Positions 1 through 10,534 of a stretch of DNA of 64,000 bases are shown in pieces. Origin of the DNA: Notospermus geniculatus (taxonomy: Eukaryota; Nemertea; Pilidiophora; Heteronemertea; Lineidae); contig NMRB01001303.1 of the NCBI GenBank assembly GCA_002633025.1, positions 101,176 to 165,175 on the forward strand. Direction: 5' to 3'. A model generated the notes under the pieces. The model did not search any database, was not told where the DNA came from, and saw only the letters and a program-made list of their open reading frames with translations. The first letter of the stretch is position 1. Each line of letters begins with the position of its first letter. Both the position numbers and the translations under genes were made by a program.

Positions 1-874
1 TGATATTCTCAGATATCGCCACCTAGCGTCAAGTTTGAGGCAGTATGATCAGCTGATGATGTCAAATGGTACCGGTCGGCCGATCAAAACACGTTAAATC
101 CACCGGGCAAACCCAATCGGTGGTGATTTTAGGGAACAAGCTACGTTGGTTTCCATGCCTCTAACTACCATGACAAAAGTTCAGTCTTTTCTGGAGTTTA
201 CTACTGTTAAGTGCCTGGGGAAGACCCCGGTTGGAGTCGAAAATTTGCTGAAATATTGGAGGACGACCTCTATTATTATATATTTTGTGTGTCGCCTTTG
301 TGCTTCTACTTTTGGACATAAAACTCATGTGCTTAGAAGCGATGTTTGCAGTTTCCTACTCACGTCACCTCACATTGCCTCACCTTGCTCACACAGGCAC
401 TAGTCCTAGCAGTGTGATCAAGAACTAATCGACACTCAATCGATGAGACGCCGCTGTCACCTTCATTAATTCCCCTCCCGCTGAAACCGGTCCACCATCG
501 TCGTGCAGCGGAGGGGTGACGTTGAAACACTTGCATTTTGCATCGTGGTTGCGATGTGCATTACGATATTAAACAGCAAAAATCTCAACAAATAACACTT
601 TATTGATTTTGGATCAAGCCAGGAATTGAACTTGATCGGTCTCTTGTACACATCCACCAATCCTGAAAATTTCGTGGTGATACATAGTTTGATTCTTGAG
701 TTATCCATCTGAAACCAAATATTGACGGAGAGAGAGAGAGATTCAGAGAAAATCAGCAAAACTACTGAAGACCGCCCAATGGGGCTATCAAGGGAAAACT
801 ACACCTCCAGGTGGCTCTTCTATACTATAAGTCAATGTGTCACTGTTTGCAACATGGCGGAGTATGGAAAGTGG
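1..874. other. No gene recognised
   Basis: AT-rich DNA without a convincing exon. Open frames here are short and have no recognisable motif. A short (GA)n run lies near 727-741. Nothing else is supported. Confidence 0.5.
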
Positions 875-1250
875 CAACCTCGTCCCCAGGGGTATAGTTC
901 GCTCAGACAACCTCGGACCACTCGCTCACTAACCCCTGGCATCAGCTTTCGATTTAACGCATGTGATTGGTTGACGGGAAACCGTCAAAATATACCCAAG
1001 AATATACCCAAAGAAATTTTCAAAATATTTTGGATCAAACCAGAAGGTCATCTATATCCAGGTTTGATGATTTTTTGTAAAAAGAATTTTAAAAAGCACA
1101 AGTAAGTATTTCAAATTGATTATTTTTACTCGTGCTGCCACCTATACTTAGTCTAAGATTCCTGGATTATTAACCGAAGCTGATGCCAAGGGTTAGTGAC
1201 GCGACCGCCATATTGTCAGAAAGCGAACTATACCCCTGGGGACGAGGTTG
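875..1250. mobile_element. hAT-like MITE with 8-bp target duplication
   Basis: The ends are inverted: the left end reads CAACCTCGTCCCCAGGGG and continues about 85 bp with an imperfect complement at the right end (1166-1250). The 8-bp sequence GAAAGTGG lies directly outside each end (867-874 and 1251-1258). Eight-base target duplications and C-A-starting inverted ends are typical of hAT cut-and-paste transposons. At 376 bp with no open frame it is a non-autonomous copy that needs a transposase supplied in trans. The superfamily is inferred from the target duplication only. Confidence 0.8.
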
Positions 1251-1689
1251 GAAAGTGGACTGTTCAGAAACTCAACAATGAGTTATCAAACAGAGGAGCG
1301 TCACTTACAGGCAGAAAAATTGATCTAATCATTTTCAACCTCAGATGCCTCCATCATTGATGTAATCATCGTATCAGACTTGATATTTTGTCCATCACAC
1401 TTTTATCTGATGGCACAAATCGGCTCCTATATCCAGTTAACACCTGGAGCAATAGAAACAAATTCTAGCCTTAGGTTTTTATACCCTAGAAATCAAATGA
1501 GCTGATTATTTTTGATCTGAGAAGTTTGAGTCATGGTGATATCGACGTTCGATATCACAGAATTTGATATTTTGAGATTACTTGCCACACTGTCAACTGA
1601 TCAACATGAAACAAGATTAAATTCATGCCTGCTTATCCAAGGACAGGACTGTGGTAAAATTCTCAGCCTCGTGTGTCCGGGTGATTGAG

Positions 1690-2300
1690 ATATCATGAGA
1701 TTTTGATATTTTCAAACTTGATAATTTGCAATACCTCTGCCCGTGGTTGAGGTAGAGACATGATATCACCCACACTTAGGTTATTGAGCATGCCCATTTC
1801 GATTATGCAATGACCTTGATGATCAGGTCAAGGTCAAACTTGATAATTTCAAATATCTCTGTCTGTGGTAGCAGTGTAGGTTTGATAAAGCCCATATTTA
1901 AGTTATTTAGGATGCCAATTTCGATTACGTAATAACCCTGATGATCATAGGTCAAGGTCAAGGTCAGACGTCAAGGTCAAACTTCCCAAAGAACTGATAA
2001 ACAATGAAACTCACTGAACAGAAAGTGGATAGTATAACTTATAGTACAGTAGAGACCCCTATTATCGAGCGGTTGAAGTATATTCTGGATAGCCCCATTT
2101 GAAACGTCTCTGTCTGTGGTAGTAGTAGAGGTTTGATAACACCCAAGTTTAGGTTAGGATGCCAATTTCGATTATGCAATGACCCTGATGATCATAGGTC
2201 AAGGTCAAGGTCAAGGTCAAACCTCCCAAAAAACTGACAAGCAATGAAAATCACTGAACAGGAAGTGGATAGTGTAACTTATAGTACAGTAGAGACCGCT
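1690..2300. repeat. Degenerate tandem repeat rich in AGGTCA half-sites (partial copy)
   Basis: At least three imperfect units repeat the order 'atctctgtctgtggt', 'gataacaccca', 'tgaccttgatgatca', then runs of AGGTCA (near 1828, 1945-1975 and 2196-2220). The same family forms a longer array at 19860-20500. Each unit carries TGACCTTGA and one or more TCAAGGTCA words, the monomer site of NR5A/ERR nuclear receptors. No coding potential is seen. Confidence 0.7.
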
Positions 2301-2545
2301 ATTAGCGAGAGGTTGAACTATATTCTGGATTGCCCGACTGTGAGGTTGCGCGGTCTCGACTCTTTGACGCCCAAGGCCGAGATAACTCGGTTTCAGTTAG
2401 GTGCCCGACACTACCGCATTCTTTTGCTCATAACCCAGTTATTATTGGTCCAACTGAGCTGAAATTACTTGCAAATGAAAGAGAATTAAATTTCCCACAA
2501 GTTGAGTGCCTTTCCCCGCGTGTTCTTTATCTTTATCTTTATTAA

Positions 2546-3103
2546 CAAAATTGGTGCCGGCGTGCCGAGGCACATTGTGGCTTCCGAGAGTAACAATACA
2601 ATAAAGCGTGCAGAGGTGCCATGCTCCTAAGAAGACTACAAAAATACACATGAAGAATACATTGCCGCAGAGAAAGTCAAAAACACAACCCCACCATGCA
2701 CAGGAAAAACGTACAGAGCCCAGGGCCGAGACCCCACCAGCCGAGGCACAACCCACCACCGAACCAGCAGGAACAGTGCTAGAAATCCAGCACTGACCCT
2801 GCCGGCCCAATAACAAACCGCGCCCCGGCCGACGAAATCCCAACCCCCAGCCCCGCACCCCCCGCACACCGCGGGGCCGCGCCCCCGACCCCCCTAAGGC
2901 AATACATTCCTCATGCAAGTAACAAAGACGCTGAATACCGTGTTGCAAAGTGAGCAATAACTGACATCATGTGGTGATCGCTCGCCGGGGGACCCGGTCA
3001 GGTCCCAGCCATAGGAATACCAATGAATTAACAAGAACATACTAGTATAACCTAATTCACAAGGCAAAAACCCGACCGCGCCCCCAAGCAAGCGACCACC
3101 ACA
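2546..3103 (-). other. LINE 3' untranslated region
   Basis: This lies between the stop codon of the LINE frame and its short-repeat 3' tail. The middle (about 2690-2890) is very C-rich on the plus strand (G-rich in the element RNA), with runs such as cccccgacccccc. Overlapping open frames here arise from the base bias and are not taken as genes. Confidence 0.6.
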
Positions 3104-6100
3104 TTAAATATTGTTGAACCGACTAGTATTTCTAATGTATTCTTGGGTTGCAAGAAATAAAACCGGGTTATTAGTAGCAAATTCTGATTGAAAACCATAA
3201 ATAAGATGGTTCAAGAGTACCTCATCTGAGAAGAGTGAAAGATCAAGTCCACAGTTATTAAAAATATCAGAAATAGTGTTGACTAATGTCTGACGGGCAT
3301 CCATAAACAATGGACAATAGAGAAAATAATGCTGGGGTGACTCAATATCCTGCATACAACTACACATAGGACTATCACAGAGAGATCTCAAATACAGGTC
3401 GTGATTCAATGATGTAAAACCAATCCTAAAACGAGCATGCAGAATATTGAGCCCCCTATCACCAACATTACATCCATAGATTGGTTTACTAAAGTAATAC
3501 TTTTTATACTGGCTCTTAAAGCTAGATAAGGAACTTGAGTTTGTGATTATAGTAGGTATCTCATTCCAGTGCCTACATGTAAAAGGTAAAAAAGAGTCCA
3601 TATAACGATTCGACCTGCCAAATGGTGGCAAAAACCGAGTAAGATTGCGTAAATGATCCAGGCCACCAGCTCTCGTACATCTTTCTAATATAAAATTTGA
3701 AAAGTTCGCTGAGGTCAACCCATTAATGGCTTTACAAAAAAGCGAAACCTTAAGGAATTTGGCCCGATCACAAATTTTAGGCCAACCAAGATCCTTTATA
3801 ACTTTATCGTAACTTGAATATTTCAGAGCACCCGATACGATTAAAGCAGCCTGGTACTGGATAGACTCTAATTTCTTTGTCAGGATTGTCTCATTACCAT
3901 AGAAAAGAATAAGTCCATACTCGATGAGTGATCGAATCATTGTTAAATATAATGTGTTCAAAGTAGCCCGAGGGAGTTTGTACTTCAACTTGCGTAAGAT
4001 ATTAAGTCGTTTCATACATTTGTTATTGATATAATCGATATGATTGTTCCATTTAAAACTAGAATTCAAGAAAATGCCTAAATGTTTATGAGATAACACA
4101 AACTTAACTGAACTATTACAAAAGAAAATTAAGTTCTCAGCCGAAGAATGAACTCTCCTGGAACTAAAAGTCATCCCCTCAGATTTTAAAGGATTAAAAT
4201 CAACACGCCATATATTAGCCCAATTTTCAATAGCAATAAGATCATTATTCAGTTTATTAATGGATAGTTGAAGATCATCAAATTCATCTAGGAGAGTAGA
4301 ATCATCAGCGAAAAGATACATATCAGAATTAACTACTTCAACAATGTCGTTAATAAATAAGAGGAACAATATGGGCCCCAAAACAGACCCTTGAGGCACA
4401 CCTGACTTGATTTCAACATCCAGAGAGGACGCTCCATTAATGACAACACGCTGAGTCCTTTGTAATAGATAAGAGGTAAACCACTGATGAAGAGTACCAT
4501 GAATACCATATGCGTGTAATTTATGCAACAGACCCCGATGCCACACCCTGTCGAAAGCCTTACTTATGTCAAGATAAATGGCATTTACCTCATTACCTCT
4601 TTCAAATGCATTTAAAACCATATCACTAATAATAACCAATTGATTAGAAGTGGAGTCTCCAGGCACAAAGCCTGATTGTTTATCACTAATTAAGTTATTA
4701 CTTTGCAAAAAATCCCAAAGGTGGTCTGCAACACAACGTTCAAGTATTTTAGATAAGCAACTCAGTGATGAAACAGGACGGTAGGAAGAAACAAGAGACT
4801 TGTCCCCCTTTTTATACAAAGGAATTACGTTAGCCGATTTCCAATACCGGGGGAAAACACCAGAATTAAGAGAAAGATTAAAAAGTACAGAAAGGGGCTC
4901 ACATAAACTTAATGATAAATTTCGAAGCAAATAGTTAGAAAGACCATCAGGCCCAGTCGCCTTAGATATAACTAATGAATTTAACTTTCTCCTGACTAGA
5001 TCACTTGAGATAATTGGAAGGTTAAGATCTGGAGCACGTTGCATTAAATCAGGCAACACCTCATCAGAATCATCAATATTCCATTGCTGTGCAAAATAGA
5101 TGTTAAATGAATTACACTTATCTTCAAGCTCGTGCACCAGATTGCCATCAACCAACAAATCAGGTATCAAAGATGAACTATCATTACCAGAACCATATAT
5201 TGATTTAACAAGTTTCCACCACTTTTTGGAACAAGTATTAGGATCATTCAGTGAGTCATAGAAGTATTTATAATAATCAGATTTAGCTGTCCGAATTGCA
5301 TCAGAGTAGGCTTTATCAGCTTCACGATACCTTTCCCAGAATAAAGGCGTATCATAAAGTTTAGCCTTTTTATAAAGTCTACGTCGAACATTGACACAAT
5401 GTTTAACATGTGGCGTTATCCAAGACTTGTCATTAGCCTTAATCTTGATTCTCCGAGTGGGTATATGTGTACGTAAAGTTGACATTAGCAAGTCAAGCCA
5501 ACGACAGAGTACGGCATCAGGATCATTACCATCAGTATAACATTCATTCCAAGGGACTGCTTCAATAATAGCATTAAGTTCATCCCAACTGACATTTCTC
5601 AAATCAAAGAACTCCTTATAGTGATACTGCTTAGGACGTGGAGCTTGACCCATATAACCATAAATAATACAGTGATCACAAAATTCATTTAAAGGGGGAA
5701 ATGTTCCTACCATTAAAAAGGAACCAGGCGAGTCAGTTATAATAAGATCCAACAAAGATGTAGAAAATGGAGTAATACGTGTCGGCTCAGTAATCAATTG
5801 TGAAAGATTTCGGTTTTCAACAAAATTATATAAGCGTTGCCCCAGGGCATTAGAATAGTTTGTATATCCCCATCGAATATCCTTGGCATTGAAATCGCCG
5901 ACAATAATAACATTTTTAGGATTAATGGCATCAATACCGTCAAAAACACTGTCTAAATAATCAATAAACCTATCAGCATTATCAACTTGTTCAGATATGG
6001 TTTGTGGACAATAGCAGACACCAAATATAATTACACCAAAATATGTAAAAACTTTCAGCCACAAGGTCTCAGTAAAAGGACACTCCAGATATTCTAAACG

Positions 6101-6562
6101 AGAAACCACTAAATCTTTCTTAACATACAAAGCTACCCCACCCCCTCTTGTTGCACGATCATTTCTGAACAAATCGTAACCAGCAATACAAATTGAATCG
6201 TCATCAACCTCATTAGTCAACCAAGTTTCTGTCAAAGCTATGAGTGAATAATCATCACCAGAAAGGACCTGCAGAGCAGCCAATTTGTTTGGCTCACTCG
6301 TCAAGCTCCTGCAATTGATACAGCAGAAGGAATAGTTACTACTCCATATCTGGGGACCCGGATGCAATTCAACGTCCCCTGCCAAAATTAGACAAAAATA
6401 TATATATGAGCATATTGTTAAATTTGAAGAAAAGATACTAAAAAGTAGCAATTTCCAAAATGAGGACTGACTAGTCCGCCCTGCATGTACAAACACAATA
6501 CAATATGCTTTACAATAAAAATACCCTATGCTTGCCCTATAATTCATAACGCAATTACCCAT
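3104..6562 (-). CDS. LINE ORF2-like polyprotein: AP endonuclease + reverse transcriptase, with 2A-like leader
   Basis: This is the protein for target-primed reverse transcription: it nicks genomic DNA and copies the element RNA in the nucleus. The first in-frame ATG is at 6562 (an upstream TTG at 6571 is not needed), giving about 1152 residues. Numbered from 6571, a hydrophobic leader covers residues 40-64 and GDVELHPGP is at 65-73. The apurinic endonuclease spans about 82-305 with TETW at 114-117, GDFN at 225-228, LLDLIIT at 273-279 and CDH at 298-300 where SDH is usual. The reverse transcriptase spans about 545-830 with LDISKAFD, GVPQGSVLGP and the catalytic FADD near 753. The C-terminus ends in a Cys/His pattern (CSC...HYFLYCP) common in these LINEs. 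No stop or frameshift is seen, so it may be functional. Confidence 0.9.
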   Translation of the reverse strand: MGNCVMNYRASIGYFYCKAYCIVFVHAGRTSQSSFWKLLLFSIFSSNLTICSYIYFCLILAGDVELHPGPQIWSSNYSFCCINCRSLTSEPNKLAALQVLSGDDYSLIALTETWLTNEVDDDSICIAGYDLFRNDRATRGGGVALYVKKDLVVSRLEYLECPFTETLWLKVFTYFGVIIFGVCYCPQTISEQVDNADRFIDYLDSVFDGIDAINPKNVIIVGDFNAKDIRWGYTNYSNALGQRLYNFVENRNLSQLITEPTRITPFSTSLLDLIITDSPGSFLMVGTFPPLNEFCDHCIIYGYMGQAPRPKQYHYKEFFDLRNVSWDELNAIIEAVPWNECYTDGNDPDAVLCRWLDLLMSTLRTHIPTRRIKIKANDKSWITPHVKHCVNVRRRLYKKAKLYDTPLFWERYREADKAYSDAIRTAKSDYYKYFYDSLNDPNTCSKKWWKLVKSIYGSGNDSSSLIPDLLVDGNLVHELEDKCNSFNIYFAQQWNIDDSDEVLPDLMQRAPDLNLPIISSDLVRRKLNSLVISKATGPDGLSNYLLRNLSLSLCEPLSVLFNLSLNSGVFPRYWKSANVIPLYKKGDKSLVSSYRPVSSLSCLSKILERCVADHLWDFLQSNNLISDKQSGFVPGDSTSNQLVIISDMVLNAFERGNEVNAIYLDISKAFDRVWHRGLLHKLHAYGIHGTLHQWFTSYLLQRTQRVVINGASSLDVEIKSGVPQGSVLGPILFLLFINDIVEVVNSDMYLFADDSTLLDEFDDLQLSINKLNNDLIAIENWANIWRVDFNPLKSEGMTFSSRRVHSSAENLIFFCNSSVKFVLSHKHLGIFLNSSFKWNNHIDYINNKCMKRLNILRKLKYKLPRATLNTLYLTMIRSLIEYGLILFYGNETILTKKLESIQYQAALIVSGALKYSSYDKVIKDLGWPKICDRAKFLKVSLFCKAINGLTSANFSNFILERCTRAGGLDHLRNLTRFLPPFGRSNRYMDSFLPFTCRHWNEIPTIITNSSSLSSFKSQYKKYYFSKPIYGCNVGDRGLNILHARFRIGFTSLNHDLYLRSLCDSPMCSCMQDIESPQHYFLYCPLFMDARQTLVNTISDIFNNCGLDLSLFSDEVLLNHLIYGFQSEFATNNPVLFLATQEYIRNTSRFNNI
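6353..6379 (-). other. 2A-like ribosome-skipping motif (GDVELHPGP)
   Basis: The canonical 2A signature is D(V/I)ExNPGP. Here DVELHPGP follows a hydrophobic stretch, as in known 2A peptides, and sits near the N-terminus just before the endonuclease, the position described for 2A in echinoderm and lancelet non-LTR retrotransposons. The Asn of NPGP is His, so skipping could be weak or lost. Confidence 0.6.
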
Positions 6563-6740
6563 AATTGTCAAATATTAGAGAAATCATGGAGGGCAAGCAA
6601 ACCAAAGCATAAGTAATCAACATCAAGGTTACACAACAACATAGCAAAGTATACAAAATCAAGGAGCAAGATGTGCAAGTGCAAGTGACATTACAAAACG
6701 GCTGACAGCTTACCAAAACGTAAAAGTTACGCATTGGAAT

Positions 6741-7207
6741 TGGCCAGCATGGCTATCCAAACTTCATCCTTTTGTCAAAACGACTGTAGTACGAATGACC
6801 AAAGAAATAACCATGTTCAAAAGGGAGTGAGATATATATATATATATTGCTGTAAATATATGCGACTAGAGGTTGGGCCCTGTCGAATGGCAGTGCTCGC
6901 CTGTTCAGACCGCCGCTGAGCGTGAACGGAACGTTTCATTGACGGTCTTTATAACGTGCGCGGTCTTGTCTATGTACCGTAAAAGGCTGCTTCGTGTACT
7001 GTTAGGGAGAAACAGCAAAATTACTAGACCCATGTCAGACCCCCTGCAAAAAGACAGTTTTTTTCCAAAAATGGCCGGGCGTCAAAGAGTTAATAAACAA
7101 TGATGACCGACGAAAATACCAGTGATACTTTATTTTTAATAACTACAGTGTACAATTTTTATTAACAAATGTAGAGTCAAAAAGGAGATTATCGAGTTAA
7201 CGGTAGG
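6741..7207. other. No gene recognised
   Basis: A (TA)n run sits at about 6833-6847. There are no conserved coding segments. The stretch joins the LINE 5' side to the coding family copy at 7208. Confidence 0.4.
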
Positions 7208-8238
7208 TTTTCATTGATTCCAAAATGGAGAGGTTATTTATTCATGCATTTTCATCCCACTCTTCCCATGATTATTTTCTATGAACTTGCTGTGCCCACT
7301 CTTCGTCGTCGATGTCTTACGTACACTCTCGACGCAGACGACGCAAGTTACAGGCTGCTTCACAATGTGCCGTTCGTCTACAAACCTCACAGTTCGTACT
7401 CATTTTTCACCGTCATTACTGCACAATACATTGTGATGTTGATGGTGCAGAAGACAAGGTTGAGGAAATGTAGACTGAAACCAGCCTTACCACTGTACGA
7501 CTTCAGGACAGGAAAGTACGTCGGTTATGTATTGATAAACACGACAGACAGGTGTTTGAAATGGCGGGGGCGTCCTCCTGGATATGCTCTGACCTTCTGG
7601 GAGATACATCAGAACATGGAATATGTTGTTTCGATCTGCCCAGTGGTTCAATACGATTATATTTTGACAATATACGATTGTTACGCGCAGCACACAGAAC
7701 ATGGATTAATTTACCGTCTATCATTGAATGTTTCTGACAGGATTAGGGTTTGGGGGACCAAATCTGCGACCATTCACTTTCACAGATTGGATGTCACCAT
7801 TGACCTACAGATATTCCTCAGAATGTATTGGTTTGAAAACTGGTTCTGTTTCATCGATCAAAAACTGGTTTGTGGTTGAGGAAAAACAATACTCAGATAC
7901 CACTTCCCGGTGAAGCTATGCTACTAGCTAGAAACACGACTGCGGGGATTGTTATGTATAAGTTAAGGAACTTCGCAAAAGATAAACATGAACATGTAGT
8001 TAGCACTGTTGATCTGGGATGTTTTAGTGGAAAAGCGCTGGTTTCGAATGATACATGTATTCCATTAAAATTGTCACTTTTCAGGATAAGAGGTCCTGTT
8101 TCAGTCGTGAATCAAATGTCACATCAGAATGTAGAAATTGATGGGAAAAAGTCACTGACGGTGATACCTGGGTTTCTCGACAGCACTAAGAGGCGCCGTA
8201 TTTACAAAACTGTTTATATTTTCAAACAGGTTCTTTGA
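7208..8238 (+). pseudogene. Unrecognised protein family, copy 1 (frameshifted exon)
   Basis: The translation from 7208 (FSLIPKWRG...) aligns with the inverted copy at 32062-33057 over at least 300 residues, roughly 55-60% identical by eye in the best part (FHPTLPM, LDADxASYRLLHNV, LPLYDFRTGxYVG, SICP). The first 220-residue frame stops at 7877, but homology continues in another frame as KTGLWLRKNN and then VSTVDLGCF...PLKL, so at least one frameshift is present. The sequence starts after a conserved AG (7205-7206) and has no ATG at the homologous start, as expected for an internal exon. I do not recognise the family. The spacing of FHP..P and LYDFRTGKYVG recalls beta-propeller proteins, which is speculative. 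No LINE or transposon motif is seen in it. Confidence 0.65.
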
Positions 8239-8783
8239 ACAACATTCCCCGTTTCATCTAGCATACGCTGATTTATAAAAACACAAAGGCCTATATATTC
8301 AAATTAAATACATTTTCTTCATTCAATATTCTTCTGGTTCTAAGATTCTTGGGGACGTATGATGGTTGCAGCCCTCAAGTGTGCTAGTAGGCAATAGCGT
8401 TGTTTTATCTGTCAGTGTTCGCCTACGTCGGTGTTTCCCCTAATTTTTTAAATAAACGCTGGCAGATAGATCACCACGTTTCTCTGCGTGTCCCGGCTGT
8501 TCTTGCAGGATTTGGCCTAAGAAAGGGGCAGCGTTCAAAAACGTGGCAGCTGTCAGAATTATTTGGTTAACCGTTTAACCGATTTTTACTTATCCAAGGA
8601 ACTTATGGTGTCAGTATTTTTTATAATAAAATGTCTGGAACATTGAGATGACTCNGGGAATCTGCCCCCGGATATTTTTTAGCGCAATTTCGATTTTTAG
8701 TATCATTTCCATTTTAGCATATATATTTTGACGGGTGTAGTAGTGGATGGTTCGTGGTCTTTCCGCTACACTTTATTACAATC
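8239..8783. other. No gene recognised; single N at 8655
   Basis: AT-rich sequence without motif. The isolated N at 8655 probably marks a collapsed gap or an uncertain base. Confidence 0.4.
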
Positions 8784-9249
8784 TGTTTGTTGCAGTTTTG
8801 ATAGGGTGGAACTTTGTAAGGATTTTGGGCTTCGATTAATCAAAATATGTTGAGTGGTTGACAAGATATTTGCGATTAACAAAATTTCATCGGAATTTCA
8901 ATTTTTTTACACAATTTTGATATCAGTAGACAGAGCTCACTTAGAAATAATATGAAGTTTTGAAACTTTCTGCTAAACAGGTTAAAAGGTAAGCCTTTTT
9001 TTCAAAATATCAACATTTTGATGTTTTAAAAAATATGCCCTATTTCTGCCGAGCTAATGCAAAAAAATCCAGGATTTTGTATACCCGTCTTGTGAGGTTA
9101 GTATTTATGTAATGGCATCAAAATTTCATAAACTGCAGGAAAATCTCGAAATTATCAAAATTTTGATAATCTCAAATATATCTGCATGATGAAACAAAGC
9201 CCAAAGTCCCTAAAAAGTTCCACTCGATCAAAACTGCAACAAAAAAACT
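8784..9249. mobile_element. Foldback element
   Basis: The left arm (8784-8840, containing GTTGCAGTTTTGAT and GTGGAACTTT) is the approximate complement of the right arm (9192-9249). The inner arms are more diverged. There is no open frame of note. The target duplication is not resolved. Confidence 0.6.
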
Positions 9250-9446
9250 AATAAAAATTTTGATTTTTTTGTTTCTTTCTGATGGGCTGTACACGATATT
9301 TCAAATTTCAAAAAATTTGATGCAAAAATATGGTCAACAAGATGTACTTTCAGGTGGCGCAAACCGTGTTAAAATTGGCCCAGTAGTGTTTGAAACATTC
9401 AAGGTATCAGGTGTAGATAAACGTATGTTCATGACTGTACCTATCA

Positions 9447-9578
9447 ACAAGCGCTTGAGTTAGTAACTCAGGCGCCTGAATCATTAAGTCAGGCGCTTGA
9501 GTTAATTAAGTCAGGCGCCTGAGTGAGTATTAACTCAGGCACTTAAGTTATTAAGTCAGGCGCCTGAGTTATTAAAGT
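9447..9578. repeat. Minisatellite of palindromic 12-mers
   Basis: About six units of 21-24 bp are each built on the palindrome TCAGGCGCCTGA followed by an AT-rich linker like GTTATTAAG. Variants such as AGGCGCTTGA and AGGCACTTAA occur within the array. Because the core is its own complement, the array can extrude cruciforms and reads the same on both strands. Confidence 0.8.
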
Positions 9579-10388
9579 CAGTGCATTATGAACGCGACGC
9601 CACGGACCAGAAACCGATAAAGTCATGAAAGTGACGACACTCACTATTGTTCCTACGTCCAAAAACGTCCACAAACCGAAAATAATTTTCTACGCCTCGT
9701 ATTTTCCTTCTAGAAGCTCGTAAATAAATAAATGATCCATTGGTCGAACTTGTAGTGGCCGATATTTTTAGCAAATTCCATGGAGCGCTTGGGATGAAAA
9801 AATGCAAGAATTTCCTGACAGGTAAACATTTCTCGCAGATTCGTTTCAGACCGACGATGAAGGGCCCGGGAGCAGCAAGGAAAATTAACAAGTCATACTT
9901 CGGTATGAACCGAAAACTCAGTAATCTGCTCATCTGTTTCAACCTATCCACTAATATCATTTGAGGAATTAATAAACGATATTTTAAAGGAGGATCATTC
10001 TAGTTTTTGTGGTAGTATGCTAAAAATATCATTCCGGAGCTACTAATCGTAACATCAAACAGCCCTTGTTGGCCAAGGGATAATCTAAGATACCGGTATT
10101 TTTCTTCCACTTCCATGGAACATCAGCCCCATTCTACAGGTTCAGTCGAGTTTGAGCAGTTCTGTTTTCCTCTAGCACATCATGGATTTAAAATTTCAAA
10201 TTTCCTTCTGGTAGAAACGAAACAACAAATTATCCGTCAAATCCAATGCAGAAACCAATCCATGTGGAACTGTTCACTAAATCGCCCGTCAAAACGACAA
10301 CCCCTTTATGGGATCCCTCAGGGTTGAACAGATGGGATATACAATTTTCGCAGAGTCTAGGACCGTTTTTAACCTGAGGGAACACTCA
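9579..10388. other. No gene recognised
   Basis: An overlapping pair of open frames on opposite strands (about 9590-9960) has no recognisable motif or splice context, so no gene is called. Confidence 0.35.
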
Positions 10389-10534
10389 GGGCCGTATGAA
10401 CCAACGAAGATTATCTTGAACTCAGGTTGAGCCACAACTTTTCCATTGTCACATCATGCCCTGGCAAACCTGAACAATTGAAAAGCTGTGGCTCAACGTG
10501 AGTTCAAGATAATCTTCGTTGGTTCATACGGCCC
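10389..10534. mobile_element. Foldback MITE with 55-bp arms
   Basis: Arms begin GGGCCGTATGAACCAACGAA and close with the complement at 10534. The loop of about 35-40 bp contains 'tcatgccctggcaaac', which is shared with repeats at 31600 and 37910, so these three belong to one family. Confidence 0.75.

Larger units (their letters stand above)
2521..6740 (-). mobile_element. Near full-length CR1/Jockey-superfamily LINE
   Basis: One long frame (3104-6562) with endonuclease and reverse transcriptase is followed by a GC-rich 3' untranslated region and a 3' tail of short AAAGAT/AATAAAG tandem repeats (minus-strand reading of 2525-2545). Short tandem repeats instead of poly(A) at the 3' end fit CR1-like LINEs. 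The 5' boundary is not sharp; it lies upstream of the frame, perhaps near 6600-6740. No target duplication was found. The uninterrupted 3.46-kb frame suggests a recent insertion. Clade assignment is by motif appearance and needs a tree. Confidence 0.8.

Noticed and set aside
2442-2957. 171-codon minus-strand frame and overlapping frames in the LINE 3' region
   Set aside because: Gly/Cys-rich translation of the C-rich untranslated region; no motif, competing frames on both strands, and no ATG-driven context.
7208-8238. Assignment of the unknown family to DCAF15/DET1-type or WD40 proteins
   Set aside because: Only short FHP..P and DFRTG-like similarities; not enough to name a family.
9586-9960. 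124-codon minus-strand frame
   Set aside because: No motif, no splice sites, overlaps an equally open frame on the other strand.
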